DNA of 8,808 nucleotides from NCBI GenBank assembly GCA_023432075.1, contig JAEYVD010000062.1:1-8808 (forward strand), read 5' to 3'. The stretch is from Pseudomonadota bacterium. Lineage in GTDB: Bacteria; Pseudomonadota; Gammaproteobacteria; Burkholderiales; Burkholderiaceae_B. A program made the translations under genes and the position numbers. Positions within the stretch are counted from its first letter, which is position 1, and every line of letters begins with the position of its first letter. The notes beneath the pieces were generated by a model. It ran no database searches and was not told the origin of the DNA. It worked only from the letters and a program-made list of their open reading frames with translations. Shown piece after piece: positions 1 to 7,323 of this stretch.

Positions 1-396
1 ATCAATGACAGCAAGGGCACCAACGTGGGCGCCACCGTGGCCGCGCTGGAAGGCCTGGGTCAGCCTGTGGTGCTGATCGCCGGCGGCCAGGGCAAGGGCC
101 AGGATTTCTCGCCGCTGATTCCAGGGGTGTCGCGTCATGCGCGCGCGGTGATGCTGATCGGCCTGGACGGCCCCGAGATCGGACGTGTGCTGGAGCCGAC
201 CGGCGTCAAGTGCATCACCGTCGAAACGCTGCGCGACGCCGTGCGCGGCGCGGCCGAACTGGCTCAGCCCGGCGACGCGGTGCTGCTGTCGCCGGCCTGC
301 GCCAGCCTGGACATGTTCCGCAATTACCCGCATCGCGGGCAAGTGTTCGTGGAAGAGGTCGAAGACCTGGCCCGCGACCGTGGGGAGGTGGCATGA
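1..396 (+). CDS. murD: UDP-N-acetylmuramoylalanine--D-glutamate ligase MurD, 3' part only
   Basis: MurD is the cytoplasmic ATP-dependent ligase that adds D-glutamate to UDP-MurNAc-L-alanine, the second stem-peptide step. Only the last 131 codons are present; the frame is open from base 1, so the N-terminal and most of the central ATPase domain lie upstream. Visible residues are the C-terminal region of a Mur ligase: [11 protein letters not shown] at fragment residues 2-12 (the conserved NDSKATN motif), then a Rossmann-like stretch ending in [18 protein letters not shown] from residue 96, a near-invariant MurD signature around the substrate-binding site. The TGA at 394-396 overlaps the ATG of a 20-codon frame, and ftsW starts 55 bases further on. 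This is the usual neighbour of ftsW in beta- and gammaproteobacterial dcw clusters. No frameshift is seen. The identification is secure; nothing can be said about the missing start. Confidence 0.97.
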   Translation: MNDSKGTNVGATVAALEGLGQPVVLIAGGQGKGQDFSPLIPGVSRHARAVMLIGLDGPEIGRVLEPTGVKCITVETLRDAVRGAAELAQPGDAVLLSPACASLDMFRNYPHRGQVFVEEVEDLARDRGEVA

Positions 397-455
397 TCCG
401 CAACGCCGCTTCCCGGGCGAAATCCATGGCGCGCGACGCCGAGGGCGCACAATGA
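393..455 (+). CDS. possible 20-residue coupling ORF between murD and ftsW
   Basis: A 20-codon frame (peptide [20 protein letters not shown]) fills the murD-ftsW gap exactly. Its ATG (393-395) overlaps the murD TGA as ATGA, and its own TGA (453-455) overlaps the ftsW ATG as ATGA. A strong GGAGGT (384-389) lies 3 bases before the ATG. The peptide is hydrophilic and mildly basic, with no membrane segment or motif that I recognise. I infer that, if translated, it acts mainly as a bridge that carries ribosomes from murD to ftsW, so the coupling seen at the next three gene junctions is unbroken. It could also be chance: the gap is short, G+C-rich sequence has few stops, and ftsW has its own Shine-Dalgarno sequence. 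No function is claimed for the peptide. Confidence 0.4.
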   Translation: MIRNAASRAKSMARDAEGAQ

Positions 456-1645
456 GCCTGATCGCCGACCTCACCGCCAGCGTCAACGCCGTACGGCCCG
501 GCCGTACCCGCATGCGCAACTTCGACATGCCGCTCGTGATCGCGGCTTCGACGTTGCTGCTGCTCGGCCTGCTGATGGTGTATTCGGCGTCGATCGCGCT
601 GGCCGACGGCCCGCGCTATGCGTCCTATGGCCGCTACTACTTCGTGATCCGCCACGGCCTGTTCGTGAGCGCGGGGCTGGTCGGCGCCGCCGTGGTGCTG
701 TCGATCCCCATCCGCGTCTGGCAGCGCCTGGCCGTGCCGCTTTTCGTGGTGACGATGGTGCTGCTGGTGGCCGTGCTGATCCCGGGGATCGGCCGCGAGG
801 TCAACGGCGCGCACCGCTGGATTCCGCTGGGTCCGTTGAACTTCCAGCCGTCCGAACTGATGAAACTTGCAGCCTTGCTGTACGCGGCGGATTACACCGT
901 GCGCAAGCAGGAGCACATGCAGGCCTTTGCCCGCGGCTTTTTGCCGATGGCGTTTGCGCTGGCCGGCGTGGGCATGCTGCTGCTGCTCGAGCCCGACCTG
1001 GGTGCCTTCATGGTGATCGTGGCCATTGCCATCGGCATCCTCTTCCTGGGCGGCATCAACGGCAAGTATTTCAGCAGCCTGCTCGCCGTGCTGGTGGGCA
1101 CGTTCCTGATGCTGATCTGGCTGTCGCCATGGCGCCGTGCGCGTCTGTTCGCGTACCTGGATCCCTGGAACGAAGACAACGCATATGGCAGCGCCTATCA
1201 GTTGTCGCATTCGCTGATTGCGCTGGGCCGCGGTGAATGGCTTGGCGTGGGCCTGGGCGCCAGCGTCGAGAAGCTGCATTACCTGCCCGAAGCGCACACC
1301 GACTTCCTGATGGCCGTGGTGGGCGAGGAGCTGGGATTTGCGGGCGTGATGCTGGTGATCACGCTGTTTGCCATCATCGTCTACCGCGGTTTCGACATCG
1401 GCCGGCAGGCCATCGCCATGGAGCGCACGTTCGCCGGGCTGGTTGCGCACGGCGTGGCCATGTGGTTTGGCGTGCAATCGTTCATCAACATGGGTGTGTG
1501 CCTGGGCCTGCTGCCCACCAAGGGTCTGACGCTGCCGCTGATGAGCTACGGTGGTTCGGGCGTGGTGATGAATCTGTGCGCGCTGGCCATGCTGATCCGG
1601 GTCGATGTGGAAAATCGCATCATGATGCGCGGAGGACGGGTATGA
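452..1645 (+). CDS. ftsW: septal peptidoglycan glycosyltransferase FtsW (SEDS family)
   Basis: FtsW is the inner-membrane SEDS polymerase that strings lipid II into glycan strands at the septum, working with the transpeptidase FtsI. The 397-residue product begins with a short cytoplasmic tail (1-27), followed by many hydrophobic segments that fit the ten-helix SEDS fold. Family motifs are present in order: [10 protein letters not shown] (118-127) followed by QPSEL, EPDLG (180-184), LPEAHTDF (278-285, the extracellular-loop motif holding the acidic residue essential in SEDS enzymes), and [17 protein letters not shown] (from 354). The start at 452 is chosen because GAGGG (441-445) lies 6 bases upstream and the N-terminus matches the usual FtsW length; the frame is open further upstream but runs inside murD. 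The stop overlaps the murG start as ATGA. RodA is the main alternative, but the position between murD and murG identifies FtsW. Confidence 0.97.
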   Translation: MSLIADLTASVNAVRPGRTRMRNFDMPLVIAASTLLLLGLLMVYSASIALADGPRYASYGRYYFVIRHGLFVSAGLVGAAVVLSIPIRVWQRLAVPLFVVTMVLLVAVLIPGIGREVNGAHRWIPLGPLNFQPSELMKLAALLYAADYTVRKQEHMQAFARGFLPMAFALAGVGMLLLLEPDLGAFMVIVAIAIGILFLGGINGKYFSSLLAVLVGTFLMLIWLSPWRRARLFAYLDPWNEDNAYGSAYQLSHSLIALGRGEWLGVGLGASVEKLHYLPEAHTDFLMAVVGEELGFAGVMLVITLFAIIVYRGFDIGRQAIAMERTFAGLVAHGVAMWFGVQSFINMGVCLGLLPTKGLTLPLMSYGGSGVVMNLCALAMLIRVDVENRIMMRGGRV

Positions 1646-2718
1646 CCGCCGCGCGCACCATCCTCATCATGGCCGGCGGCACCGGCGGCCACATCATGCC
1701 GGGTCTGGCCGTAGCGGACGTGCTGCGCGAACGCGGCTGGCGCGTGCTGTGGCTGGGCAATCCTGAAAAGATGGAAGGCCGTCTCGTGCCGCCGCGCGGC
1801 ATCGAACTGGTGCCGCTGCGTTTCCAGGGCGTGCGCGGCAAGGGCGCGTCCGCGCTGCTCAAGCTGCCGTTCCTGTTGTTGCGCGCGTTTGCGCAGGCGT
1901 GGTCGCGGCTGTCTGACGTGCGTCCCGATGTGGTGCTGGGGATGGGCGGCTATGTGGCGTTCCCGGGCGGCGTGATCGCTGCCCTGCGCGGCACACCGCT
2001 GGTCGTCCACGAACAGAATGCCGTCGCGGGCACCGCGAACAAATGCCTGGCCAAGATGTCGCGCCGCGTGCTGAGCGGTTTTCCCGGCGTGCTGCCCAAG
2101 GGTGAAGCCATGGGCAACCCGGTGCGTGCCGACTTGTGCGCCTTGCCCGATCCCGCCGAACGCTATGCCGGCCGCAGCGGCCCGCTGCGCGTGCTGGTGG
2201 TGGGCGGCAGCCTGGGGGCGCAGGCCTTGAATACCACTGTGCCGCAGGCGCTTGCGCGTCTGCCGCTCGAACGCCGGCCGACAGTCGTTCACCAGGCTGG
2301 CGAACAACATTTGCCGGCGCTGCAGCAGGCCTACGCCCAAGCGGGTGTGCAGGCCGACTGCCGCGCCTTCATCGACGACATGGCGGGCGCCATGGCCGAC
2401 GCCGACCTGCTGATCTGCCGCGCGGGCGCCATGACGGTGTCCGAAGTGGCGGCTGCCGGCGTTGCGGCGCTGTTCGTGCCGTTCCCCCACGCGATCGATG
2501 ACCACCAGACCGCCAACGCGCGCTTCCTGAGCGACGCGCAGGCCGCGTGGCTGCAGCCGCAGACCGCCATGACGCCCGAGTGGCTGGCGGACTGGCTGAG
2601 CCAGCGCACCCGACAAGAACTCGAGGCTGTCGCCGTCCGGGCCCGCGCGCATGCGCGTCCCGACGCGGCCGCCCATATCGCCGACGTCTGTGAACAAGCA
2701 GCGGGGCGTTCATCATGA
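1642..2718 (+). CDS. murG: UDP-GlcNAc:undecaprenyl-pyrophosphoryl-MurNAc-pentapeptide GlcNAc transferase MurG
   Basis: MurG transfers GlcNAc from UDP-GlcNAc to lipid I on the cytoplasmic face of the inner membrane, producing lipid II. The 358-residue protein is the usual family length and has the two-domain GT-B pattern. The first glycine loop GGTGGH is at 12-17, GMGGYVAFP at 100-108, [12 protein letters not shown] at 123-134, GNPVR at 158-162, the second glycine loop VVGGSLGA at 186-193, [10 protein letters not shown] at 259-268 and [14 protein letters not shown] at 280-293, the last two forming the UDP-GlcNAc site. The ATG at 1642 has GGAGG (1631-1635) 6 bases upstream and overlaps the ftsW stop as ATGA. 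The last codons overlap murC in the same way. It is placed between the enzyme that consumes its product (FtsW) and the precursor ligases, so co-expression is likely. No missing motif is seen. Confidence 0.98.
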   Translation: MTAARTILIMAGGTGGHIMPGLAVADVLRERGWRVLWLGNPEKMEGRLVPPRGIELVPLRFQGVRGKGASALLKLPFLLLRAFAQAWSRLSDVRPDVVLGMGGYVAFPGGVIAALRGTPLVVHEQNAVAGTANKCLAKMSRRVLSGFPGVLPKGEAMGNPVRADLCALPDPAERYAGRSGPLRVLVVGGSLGAQALNTTVPQALARLPLERRPTVVHQAGEQHLPALQQAYAQAGVQADCRAFIDDMAGAMADADLLICRAGAMTVSEVAAAGVAALFVPFPHAIDDHQTANARFLSDAQAAWLQPQTAMTPEWLADWLSQRTRQELEAVAVRARAHARPDAAAHIADVCEQAAGRSS

Positions 2719-4121
2719 AACACAGAATTCAACATATCCATTTTGTAGGCATCGGCGGTTCGGGCATGAGCGGCATCGCCGAAGTGCTGCTGAACCTGGG
2801 CTACGACATCAGCGGCTCCGACCTGAACGAGTCGGCGGTGACGCGCCGCCTGGCCGGTCTGGGCGTGAAGATCGCGATCGGCCATGCCGCCAGCAACGTC
2901 ACGGGCGCCAGCGCCATCGTCACGTCCACCGCGGTGGCGGGCGACAACCCCGAAGTGATCGCGGCGCGCGCGGCGCGCATCCCGGTGGTGCCGCGCGCCA
3001 TCATGTTGGCCGAACTGATGCGCTTGAAGCGCGGCATCGCCGTGGCGGGCACGCACGGCAAGACCACCACGACCAGCCTGGTCGCCAGCGTGCTGGCGGC
3101 GGGCGACCTCGATCCCACGTTCGTGATCGGCGGCCGGCTGAATTCGGCGGGCGCCAATGCGCGGCTGGGGCAGGGCGACTACATCGTGGTCGAGGCCGAC
3201 GAATCCGACGCCTCGTTCCTGAACCTGTTGCCGGTGATGGCCATCGTGACCAACATCGATGCCGATCACATGGACACGTACGGGCATGACGTGGCGCGCC
3301 TGAAGAGCGCCTTCATCGAATTCACGCAGCGCCTGCCGTTCTACGGCAGCGCCGTGCTGTGCTCGGACGACGCGAACGTGCGCGAGATCATGCCGTTCGT
3401 GTCGCGTCCCATCACGACCTACGGCCTGAACGAGGACGCCCAGGTGCGCGCCTACGAAGTGCAGGCTGACGGCACGCGCATGCGCTTTAACGTGCAGCGC
3501 ACGCATCGCGACACGCTGCTGCCGCCGCTGAATGTGGAACTGAACCTGCCCGGGCTGCACAACGTGCGCAATGCGCTGGCCGCGATCGCCGTGGCGACCG
3601 AGCTGGGCGTGTCCGACGCCGCCATCTGCGAGGCGCTGGGTTCGTTCAAGGGCGTGGGACGCCGCTTCACGCAGACGGGCGAGTTCGCGGTGCCCGCCAA
3701 CCACGGCGGCGGCACCTTCACGGTGATCGACGACTACGGTCACCATCCCGTCGAGATGTCCGCGACGCTGGCTGCGGCGCGAGGCGCCTGGCCCGACCGC
3801 CGTATCGTGCTGGCCTTCCAGCCGCACCGCTATACGCGGACGCGCGATTGCTTCGAGGATTTCGTCCGGGTGCTGGGCACGGCCGACGCGGTGCTGCTGA
3901 CCGAGGTCTACGCCGCTGGCGAGCCCCCGCTGGTCGCAGCCGACGGACGCGCCCTGTCGCGTGCGCTGCGCGTGGCGGGCAAGGTCGAGCCGGTGTTCGT
4001 TGAAGATGTGGCCGATCTGCCGCAGACGGTCGTGGATTTTGTGCGCGATGGCGACGTCGTCATCGTGATGGGGGCGGGTTCGATCAGCAAGGTCCCCGCC
4101 CAGGTGGGAGAGCTGGCATGA
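2715..4121 (+). CDS. murC: UDP-N-acetylmuramate--L-alanine ligase MurC
   Basis: MurC is the cytoplasmic ligase that attaches L-alanine to UDP-MurNAc with ATP, starting the stem peptide. The 468-residue protein shows the three Mur-ligase domains: an N-terminal UDP-binding Rossmann fold with [11 protein letters not shown] (12-22), a central ATPase domain with the P-loop GTHGKTTTT (112-120), EADESDASF (160-168) and [12 protein letters not shown] (179-190), and a C-terminal domain starting near [11 protein letters not shown] (280-290), with DDYGHHPVE (339-347), QPHRYTRT (369-376) and GAGSI (453-457). HHPVE and QPHRYTRT are diagnostic for MurC (and the related Mpl) within the Mur ligases; length and position argue for MurC. 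The ATG overlaps the murG stop (ATGA); GGGG at 2703-2706 is a modest ribosome binding site, so coupling probably helps initiation. The stop overlaps ddlB, again by ATGA. Confidence 0.98.
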   Translation: MKHRIQHIHFVGIGGSGMSGIAEVLLNLGYDISGSDLNESAVTRRLAGLGVKIAIGHAASNVTGASAIVTSTAVAGDNPEVIAARAARIPVVPRAIMLAELMRLKRGIAVAGTHGKTTTTSLVASVLAAGDLDPTFVIGGRLNSAGANARLGQGDYIVVEADESDASFLNLLPVMAIVTNIDADHMDTYGHDVARLKSAFIEFTQRLPFYGSAVLCSDDANVREIMPFVSRPITTYGLNEDAQVRAYEVQADGTRMRFNVQRTHRDTLLPPLNVELNLPGLHNVRNALAAIAVATELGVSDAAICEALGSFKGVGRRFTQTGEFAVPANHGGGTFTVIDDYGHHPVEMSATLAAARGAWPDRRIVLAFQPHRYTRTRDCFEDFVRVLGTADAVLLTEVYAAGEPPLVAADGRALSRALRVAGKVEPVFVEDVADLPQTVVDFVRDGDVVIVMGAGSISKVPAQVGELA

Positions 4122-5068
4122 GCAAGCAATTCGGCAAGGTAGGTGTGTTGTACGGCGGCCGGTCCGCCGAGCGCGAAGTCTCGCTCATGTCGGGCAAGGG
4201 CGTGCAGGAGGCCCTGCGCAGCGCCGGCGTGGACGCGCACCTGTTCGACACCGGCGAGCGCAGCCTTGCCGAGCTGGCGGCTGAAGGCTTTGACCGCGTG
4301 TTCATCGCATTGCACGGCCGCTACGGCGAAGACGGCACGCTTCAGGGCGCGCTGGAACTGCTGGGCATTCCCTATACCGGCAGCGGCCCGATGGCATCGG
4401 CTCTGGCCATGGACAAGACCATGACCAAGCGCATCTGGCTGCAGCATGGCCTGCCCACGCCCGACTTTGAAGTGCTCGACGCCGATACCGATCTGCGCCT
4501 GGTTCCGGACCGCCTGCAGTTGCCGCTGATCATCAAGCCGCCGCACGAGGGCTCGACCGTGGGTATCACCAAGGTCGTCGGTTACTCGGACATGAAAGAA
4601 GCCTACGCCGCGGCCGCGCGCTACGACAGCGAGGTCCTGGCCGAGCAGTTCATCACCGGACGCGAGCTGACCGTGGCGATCGTCGGGTCCGGAAAGGCCG
4701 CGCGCGCGCTGCCGGTGATCGAGATCGCCGCGCCCGGCGGCAACTACGACTACGAACACAAGTATTTCTCTGACGACACGCAGTATTTCTGCCCGGCCGC
4801 CTTGCCCGCGGACGTGGCTGAAGAAGTCGCGCAGATTGCCGTAAAGGCCTATCAGACGCTGGGCTGCGAGGGCTGGGGCCGCGCGGATTTCATCCTCGAC
4901 GGCGACAACCGGCCCTGGCTGCTTGAAATGAATACTTCGCCCGGCATGACCGGCCACTCACTGGTGCCCATGGCCGCGAAGGCCGTGGGAATCAGCTATG
5001 CAGAATTGTGCGTGGCCATCCTGTCCGAGGCCACGTGCAAGGTGCACGGCCACGCTCGCAACGCTTGA
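4118..5068 (+). CDS. ddlB: D-alanine--D-alanine ligase DdlB
   Basis: Ddl joins two D-alanines with ATP in the cytoplasm; the dipeptide is then added by MurF. The 316-residue protein has an ATP-grasp fold. Visible motifs are [14 protein letters not shown] (13-26; Glu18 corresponds to the catalytic Glu), [12 protein letters not shown] (66-77), [15 protein letters not shown] (138-152, ATP-binding lysine and the conserved serine), [15 protein letters not shown] (213-227) and the metal-binding [21 protein letters not shown] (from 257). Tyr216 in the KY pair is the residue that, in characterised Ddl enzymes, goes with D-Ala rather than D-lactate as second substrate, so an ordinary D-Ala-D-Ala ending is expected. 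The ATG has GGGAG (4106-4110) 7 bases upstream and overlaps the murC stop. The TGA is followed after 12 bases by ftsQ. The name ddlB follows the dcw-located copy; a second Ddl elsewhere cannot be judged. Confidence 0.97.
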   Translation: MSKQFGKVGVLYGGRSAEREVSLMSGKGVQEALRSAGVDAHLFDTGERSLAELAAEGFDRVFIALHGRYGEDGTLQGALELLGIPYTGSGPMASALAMDKTMTKRIWLQHGLPTPDFEVLDADTDLRLVPDRLQLPLIIKPPHEGSTVGITKVVGYSDMKEAYAAAARYDSEVLAEQFITGRELTVAIVGSGKAARALPVIEIAAPGGNYDYEHKYFSDDTQYFCPAALPADVAEEVAQIAVKAYQTLGCEGWGRADFILDGDNRPWLLEMNTSPGMTGHSLVPMAAKAVGISYAELCVAILSEATCKVHGHARNA

Positions 5069-5080
5069 CCTGGATATTCC

Positions 5081-5905
5081 GTGTGGAACGACGCTCGTAC
5101 TACCAACCTGATCGCCAACACGCTAGCCGTGCTGGCGGTTGCCGCCATGCTCATCGCGGGCGTGGTGTGGGTGGCGCAGCGTCCGTACTTCACGCTGACG
5201 GCGATCGAGCTGGAGTCGATGCCGGACACCGATCTGCACTATGTGTCGACGGGCGCCGTGCGTTCGGCGATCGCCGGTCGCGTGAAGGGCAATTTCTTCA
5301 CGGTGGACCTGGACGACGCGCGCGAGATCTTCGAATCGGTGCCATGGGTCCGGCATGCCACCGTGCGGCGGATCTGGCCCAACGTGCTGCGTGTGCGCAT
5401 CGAAGAGCAGCAGCCGCTGGCGCTGTGGAACGAAAACCAGATGATCAACACCTGGGGCGAGGCGTTCACGGCCAACACGGGCGAGGTGGACGACGACACG
5501 GTGCTGCCGCAGTTCTCCGGGCCGGATGGCACGGAAGCGCTTGTGGTGCAGCGCTACGCCGAGCTGGCGCGCTGGTTCGCGCCGCTGGACATGCATGTGG
5601 AACAGTTGGAACTGAGCCCGCGCTATGCCTGGCGCGTGGTGTTGTCCAACGGCATGCTGCTGGACCTGGGCCGCGATCCGGGCGCCGACGCGCCGGACCC
5701 GCACGGCCTGCCCGGCGCCTTGCCGTTCGCGGCTCGTATTCAACGCTTTGTGCAGGCGTGGCCCACCGTGGCGGGGCGCCTGGAAGGGCGCACCGTCACG
5801 CAGGCCGACCTGCGCTACCCGAATGGTTTCGCCCTGGCGCTGGCCCCGTTGCCCGCGTCGGAAACCAAATCCAAATCCACACCGAAACCTCCCAAGAAAC
5901 GCTAA
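5081..5905 (+). CDS. ftsQ: cell division protein FtsQ
   Basis: FtsQ is a bitopic inner-membrane protein that recruits FtsL/FtsB and links the cytoplasmic ring to periplasmic septum synthesis. The 274-residue product has a short cytoplasmic N-terminus, one membrane helix (about 11-32), a POTRA domain (about 36-108) and the FtsQ beta domain. The POTRA end carries the typical VPWVRHATVRRIWPNVLRVRIEE run (from 87) followed by QQPLALW (110-116); DLRYPNGFAL (243-252) lies near the C-terminus, followed by a basic Lys/Pro-rich tail. The start is GTG at 5081: an in-frame TGA lies 12 bases upstream (5066-5068), and the next ATG would cut into the membrane helix. Only a weak GGA (5072-5074) precedes it, so initiation is probably inefficient or relies on ribosomes finishing ddlB. 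This agrees with the low FtsQ level known in E. coli. ftsA follows after 4 bases. Confidence 0.95.
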   Translation: MWNDARTTNLIANTLAVLAVAAMLIAGVVWVAQRPYFTLTAIELESMPDTDLHYVSTGAVRSAIAGRVKGNFFTVDLDDAREIFESVPWVRHATVRRIWPNVLRVRIEEQQPLALWNENQMINTWGEAFTANTGEVDDDTVLPQFSGPDGTEALVVQRYAELARWFAPLDMHVEQLELSPRYAWRVVLSNGMLLDLGRDPGADAPDPHGLPGALPFAARIQRFVQAWPTVAGRLEGRTVTQADLRYPNGFALALAPLPASETKSKSTPKPPKKR

Positions 5906-5909
5906 CGCC

Positions 5910-7136
5910 ATGACCCGTGACATCAAGGACCTTATCGTCGCCCTCGATATCGGCACCAGCAAGGTGGTGGCTGTGGTGGCTGAAATCCTGCCTGAAGGCC
6001 GCTTCGAGGTGCTGGGCCTGGGCCAGCACGAATCGCGCGGCATGCGTAAGGGCGTGGTCGTCAACATCGAGACCACTGTGAATTCCATTCAGCGCGCGCT
6101 TGAAGAAGCCGAGCTGATGGCAGATTGCAAGATTCGAGACGTCTACACCGGCATTGCCGGCAGCCATATCCGCAGCTTCAATTCCAGCGGCATGGTCGCC
6201 GTCAAGGACAAGGAAGTCACCGCCACCGACGTCGCCCGCGTCATCGAGACCGCCAAGGCGGTGAACATCCCGACCGATCAGCAGGTGCTGCACGTGCTGA
6301 CTCAGGAATTCATCGTCGACGGCCAGGAAGACATCCGCGAACCCATCGGCATGAGCGGCCTGCGCCTGGAAGTGCGCGTGCATATCGTGACGGGCGCGGT
6401 CAGCGCCGCGCAGAACATCGTCAAGTGCGTGCGCCGCTGCGGCCTTGAAGTGCAGGACCTGATCCTGCAGCCGCTCGCTTCCAGCCTGGCCGTCCTGACG
6501 GCGGACGAAAAGGAGCTGGGCGTCGTCCTCGTCGATATCGGCGGCGGCACGACCGACGTTGCCATCTTCACTGGCGGCGCGATCCGCCATACCGCCGTGC
6601 TGCCGATCGCCGGCGATCAGATCACCAACGACATCGCGGCGATGCTGCGCACGCCCACGCCCGATGCCGAAGAAATCAAGCTGCGCTACGGCGTCGCCAA
6701 GCAGGTGTTGGCCAGCCCGGACGAGTCCGTGGAAGTGCCGGGCCTGGGCGATCGCGGCCCGCGCCAAGTCAAGCGTCAGGCGCTGGGCGCGGTGATCGAG
6801 CCGCGCGTCGAAGAGCTGTTCACCCTGGTGCAGCAAGTGGTGCGCGACTCCGGCTACGAGGACCTGCTGGCTTCCGGCGTGGTCCTGACCGGCGGATCCG
6901 CGCAGCTGCCCGGCATGATCGAACTGGCCGAGGACGTGTTCCTCAAGCCGGTTCGCGTGGCGGTGCCCGAGTACGAAGGCAGCCTTGCCGACGTGATGCG
7001 CAACCCGCGCTTCTCGACGGTGATGGGGCTGCTGCAGGAAGCGCGCATGCAGCGTGTGCGTGGCCGCAAGGTGGCCGCGCAGACGGGCAATTTCAAGAGT
7101 CTGCTTGCGCGCATGAAGGAGTGGTTCATGAATTAA
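5910..7136 (+). CDS. ftsA: cell division protein FtsA (actin-like FtsZ membrane anchor)
   Basis: FtsA is an actin-fold ATPase that polymerises on the inner membrane, tethers FtsZ and recruits later divisome proteins. The 408-residue protein shows phosphate-1 motif ALDIGTSK (11-18), an FtsA-type 1C subdomain region (about 83-163) in place of the actin 1B domain, phosphate-2 motif VDIGGGTTD (208-216) and the adenosine motif VLTGGSAQLPGM (325-336). The last 14 residues (FKSLLARMKEWFMN) form the expected amphipathic membrane-targeting helix; E. coli FtsA is 420 residues. ATG 5910 is the only reasonable start: it places the phosphate-1 motif ten residues in, and upstream frame lies inside ftsQ. 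No good Shine-Dalgarno sequence is visible; AAG at 5894-5896 is too far, so translation is probably coupled to ftsQ, whose stop is 4 bases before. A 187-base non-coding leader separates it from ftsZ. Confidence 0.97.
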   Translation: MTRDIKDLIVALDIGTSKVVAVVAEILPEGRFEVLGLGQHESRGMRKGVVVNIETTVNSIQRALEEAELMADCKIRDVYTGIAGSHIRSFNSSGMVAVKDKEVTATDVARVIETAKAVNIPTDQQVLHVLTQEFIVDGQEDIREPIGMSGLRLEVRVHIVTGAVSAAQNIVKCVRRCGLEVQDLILQPLASSLAVLTADEKELGVVLVDIGGGTTDVAIFTGGAIRHTAVLPIAGDQITNDIAAMLRTPTPDAEEIKLRYGVAKQVLASPDESVEVPGLGDRGPRQVKRQALGAVIEPRVEELFTLVQQVVRDSGYEDLLASGVVLTGGSAQLPGMIELAEDVFLKPVRVAVPEYEGSLADVMRNPRFSTVMGLLQEARMQRVRGRKVAAQTGNFKSLLARMKEWFMN

Positions 7137-7207
7137 AGGGTGCAGGTTGGGGCCTGCTCCTTGGTGCGAACCGCGGTTGTCTAGCGGGGCGCGCCAGAAA
7201 GAGGAGG

Positions 7208-7256
7208 CGTCTCAAACCCGTGGCGGGCCTATGTAGCCGGCGTCGGCTTTGAGGCG
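7208..7256 (+). promoter_or_regulatory. possible three-way-junction RNA in the ftsZ leader
   Basis: The transcript can fold into an outer stem of nine pairs (7208-7216 with 7248-7256, one U-G wobble) enclosing two small hairpins: CCCG-TGG-CGGG (7217-7227) directly stacked on the outer stem, and GCCG-GCGT-CGGC (7236-7247), which abuts the other side. An 8-base linker joins them. Pairing was checked base by base. Whether it forms or is conserved is unknown. It sits about 70 bases before the ftsZ start codon, outside any gene. It may be an RNA leader element or chance pairing in G+C-rich DNA. Confidence 0.35.
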
Positions 7257-7258
7257 AT

Positions 7259-7292
7259 TCACAAAAGATAGGTTGTCGGGGAATTTTTGTGA
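7259..7292 (+). repeat. inverted repeat TCACAAAA / TTTTGTGA before ftsZ
   Basis: A perfect 8-bp inverted repeat has arms at 7259-7266 and 7285-7292 with an 18-base loop. The half-site TTGTGA occurs again at 7308-7313, 21 bases after its first copy, and there it touches the ftsZ Shine-Dalgarno sequence (7312-7318). In RNA the left arm could pair with either copy. In DNA, two TTGTGA copies two helical turns apart could be protein sites. Both readings are inference. Confidence 0.4.
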
Positions 7293-7311
7293 TTTGCAAA
7301 TTCGGACTTGT

Positions 7312-7318
7312 GAGGGAG
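7312..7318 (+). promoter_or_regulatory. ftsZ ribosome binding site GAGGGAG
   Basis: A purine-rich Shine-Dalgarno sequence ends 5 bases before ATG 7324 and 8 bases before ATG 7327. It is clearly stronger than those before ftsQ and ftsA, in line with FtsZ being the most abundant divisome protein. It overlaps the second TTGTGA copy of the leader repeat. Confidence 0.8.
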
Positions 7319-7323
7319 TCATC

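Larger units (their letters stand above)
7137..7323 (+). promoter_or_regulatory. ftsA-ftsZ intergenic leader
   Basis: This 187-base gap is the only non-coding stretch over 60 bases in the murD-ftsZ run. Its first part is G+C-rich with a small hairpin GCAGG/CCTGC (7142-7157) and a 10-bp palindrome AACCGCGGTT (7169-7178). The part from 7257 to 7311 is A+T-rich, about 36% G+C by hand count, unlike its surroundings. A possible sigma-70 site is TTCACA (7258-7263) with AATTTT (7282-7287), spacing 18; the -35 fits well, the -10 poorly. A second palindrome ATTTGCAAAT lies at 7292-7301. Known dcw clusters drive extra ftsZ transcription from promoters in or near ftsA; by analogy I infer a role in ftsZ dosage, either as promoter or RNA leader. 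Two larger folds inside it are listed separately. Confidence 0.4.

Noticed and set aside
185..451. Longer FtsW with a start inside murD
   Set aside because: The extra residues are read out of frame through murD and are Arg/Cys/Ala-rich shadow sequence; ATG 452 has its own ribosome binding site.
215..1477. Long open frame of about 420 codons on the minus strand opposite murD/ftsW
   Set aside because: It lies antisense to two unmistakable genes and its product is rich in His, Arg, Gln and Ala, typical of a shadow frame in G+C-rich DNA. The same holds for the long minus frames opposite murG, murC, ddlB, ftsQ, ftsA and ftsZ.
7249..7323. Upstream TTG start extending FtsZ by 25 residues
   Set aside because: The extension (MRRFTKDRLSG...) is unlike FtsZ N-termini and covers the leader repeats and the Shine-Dalgarno sequence; ATG 7324 is well placed after GAGGGAG.
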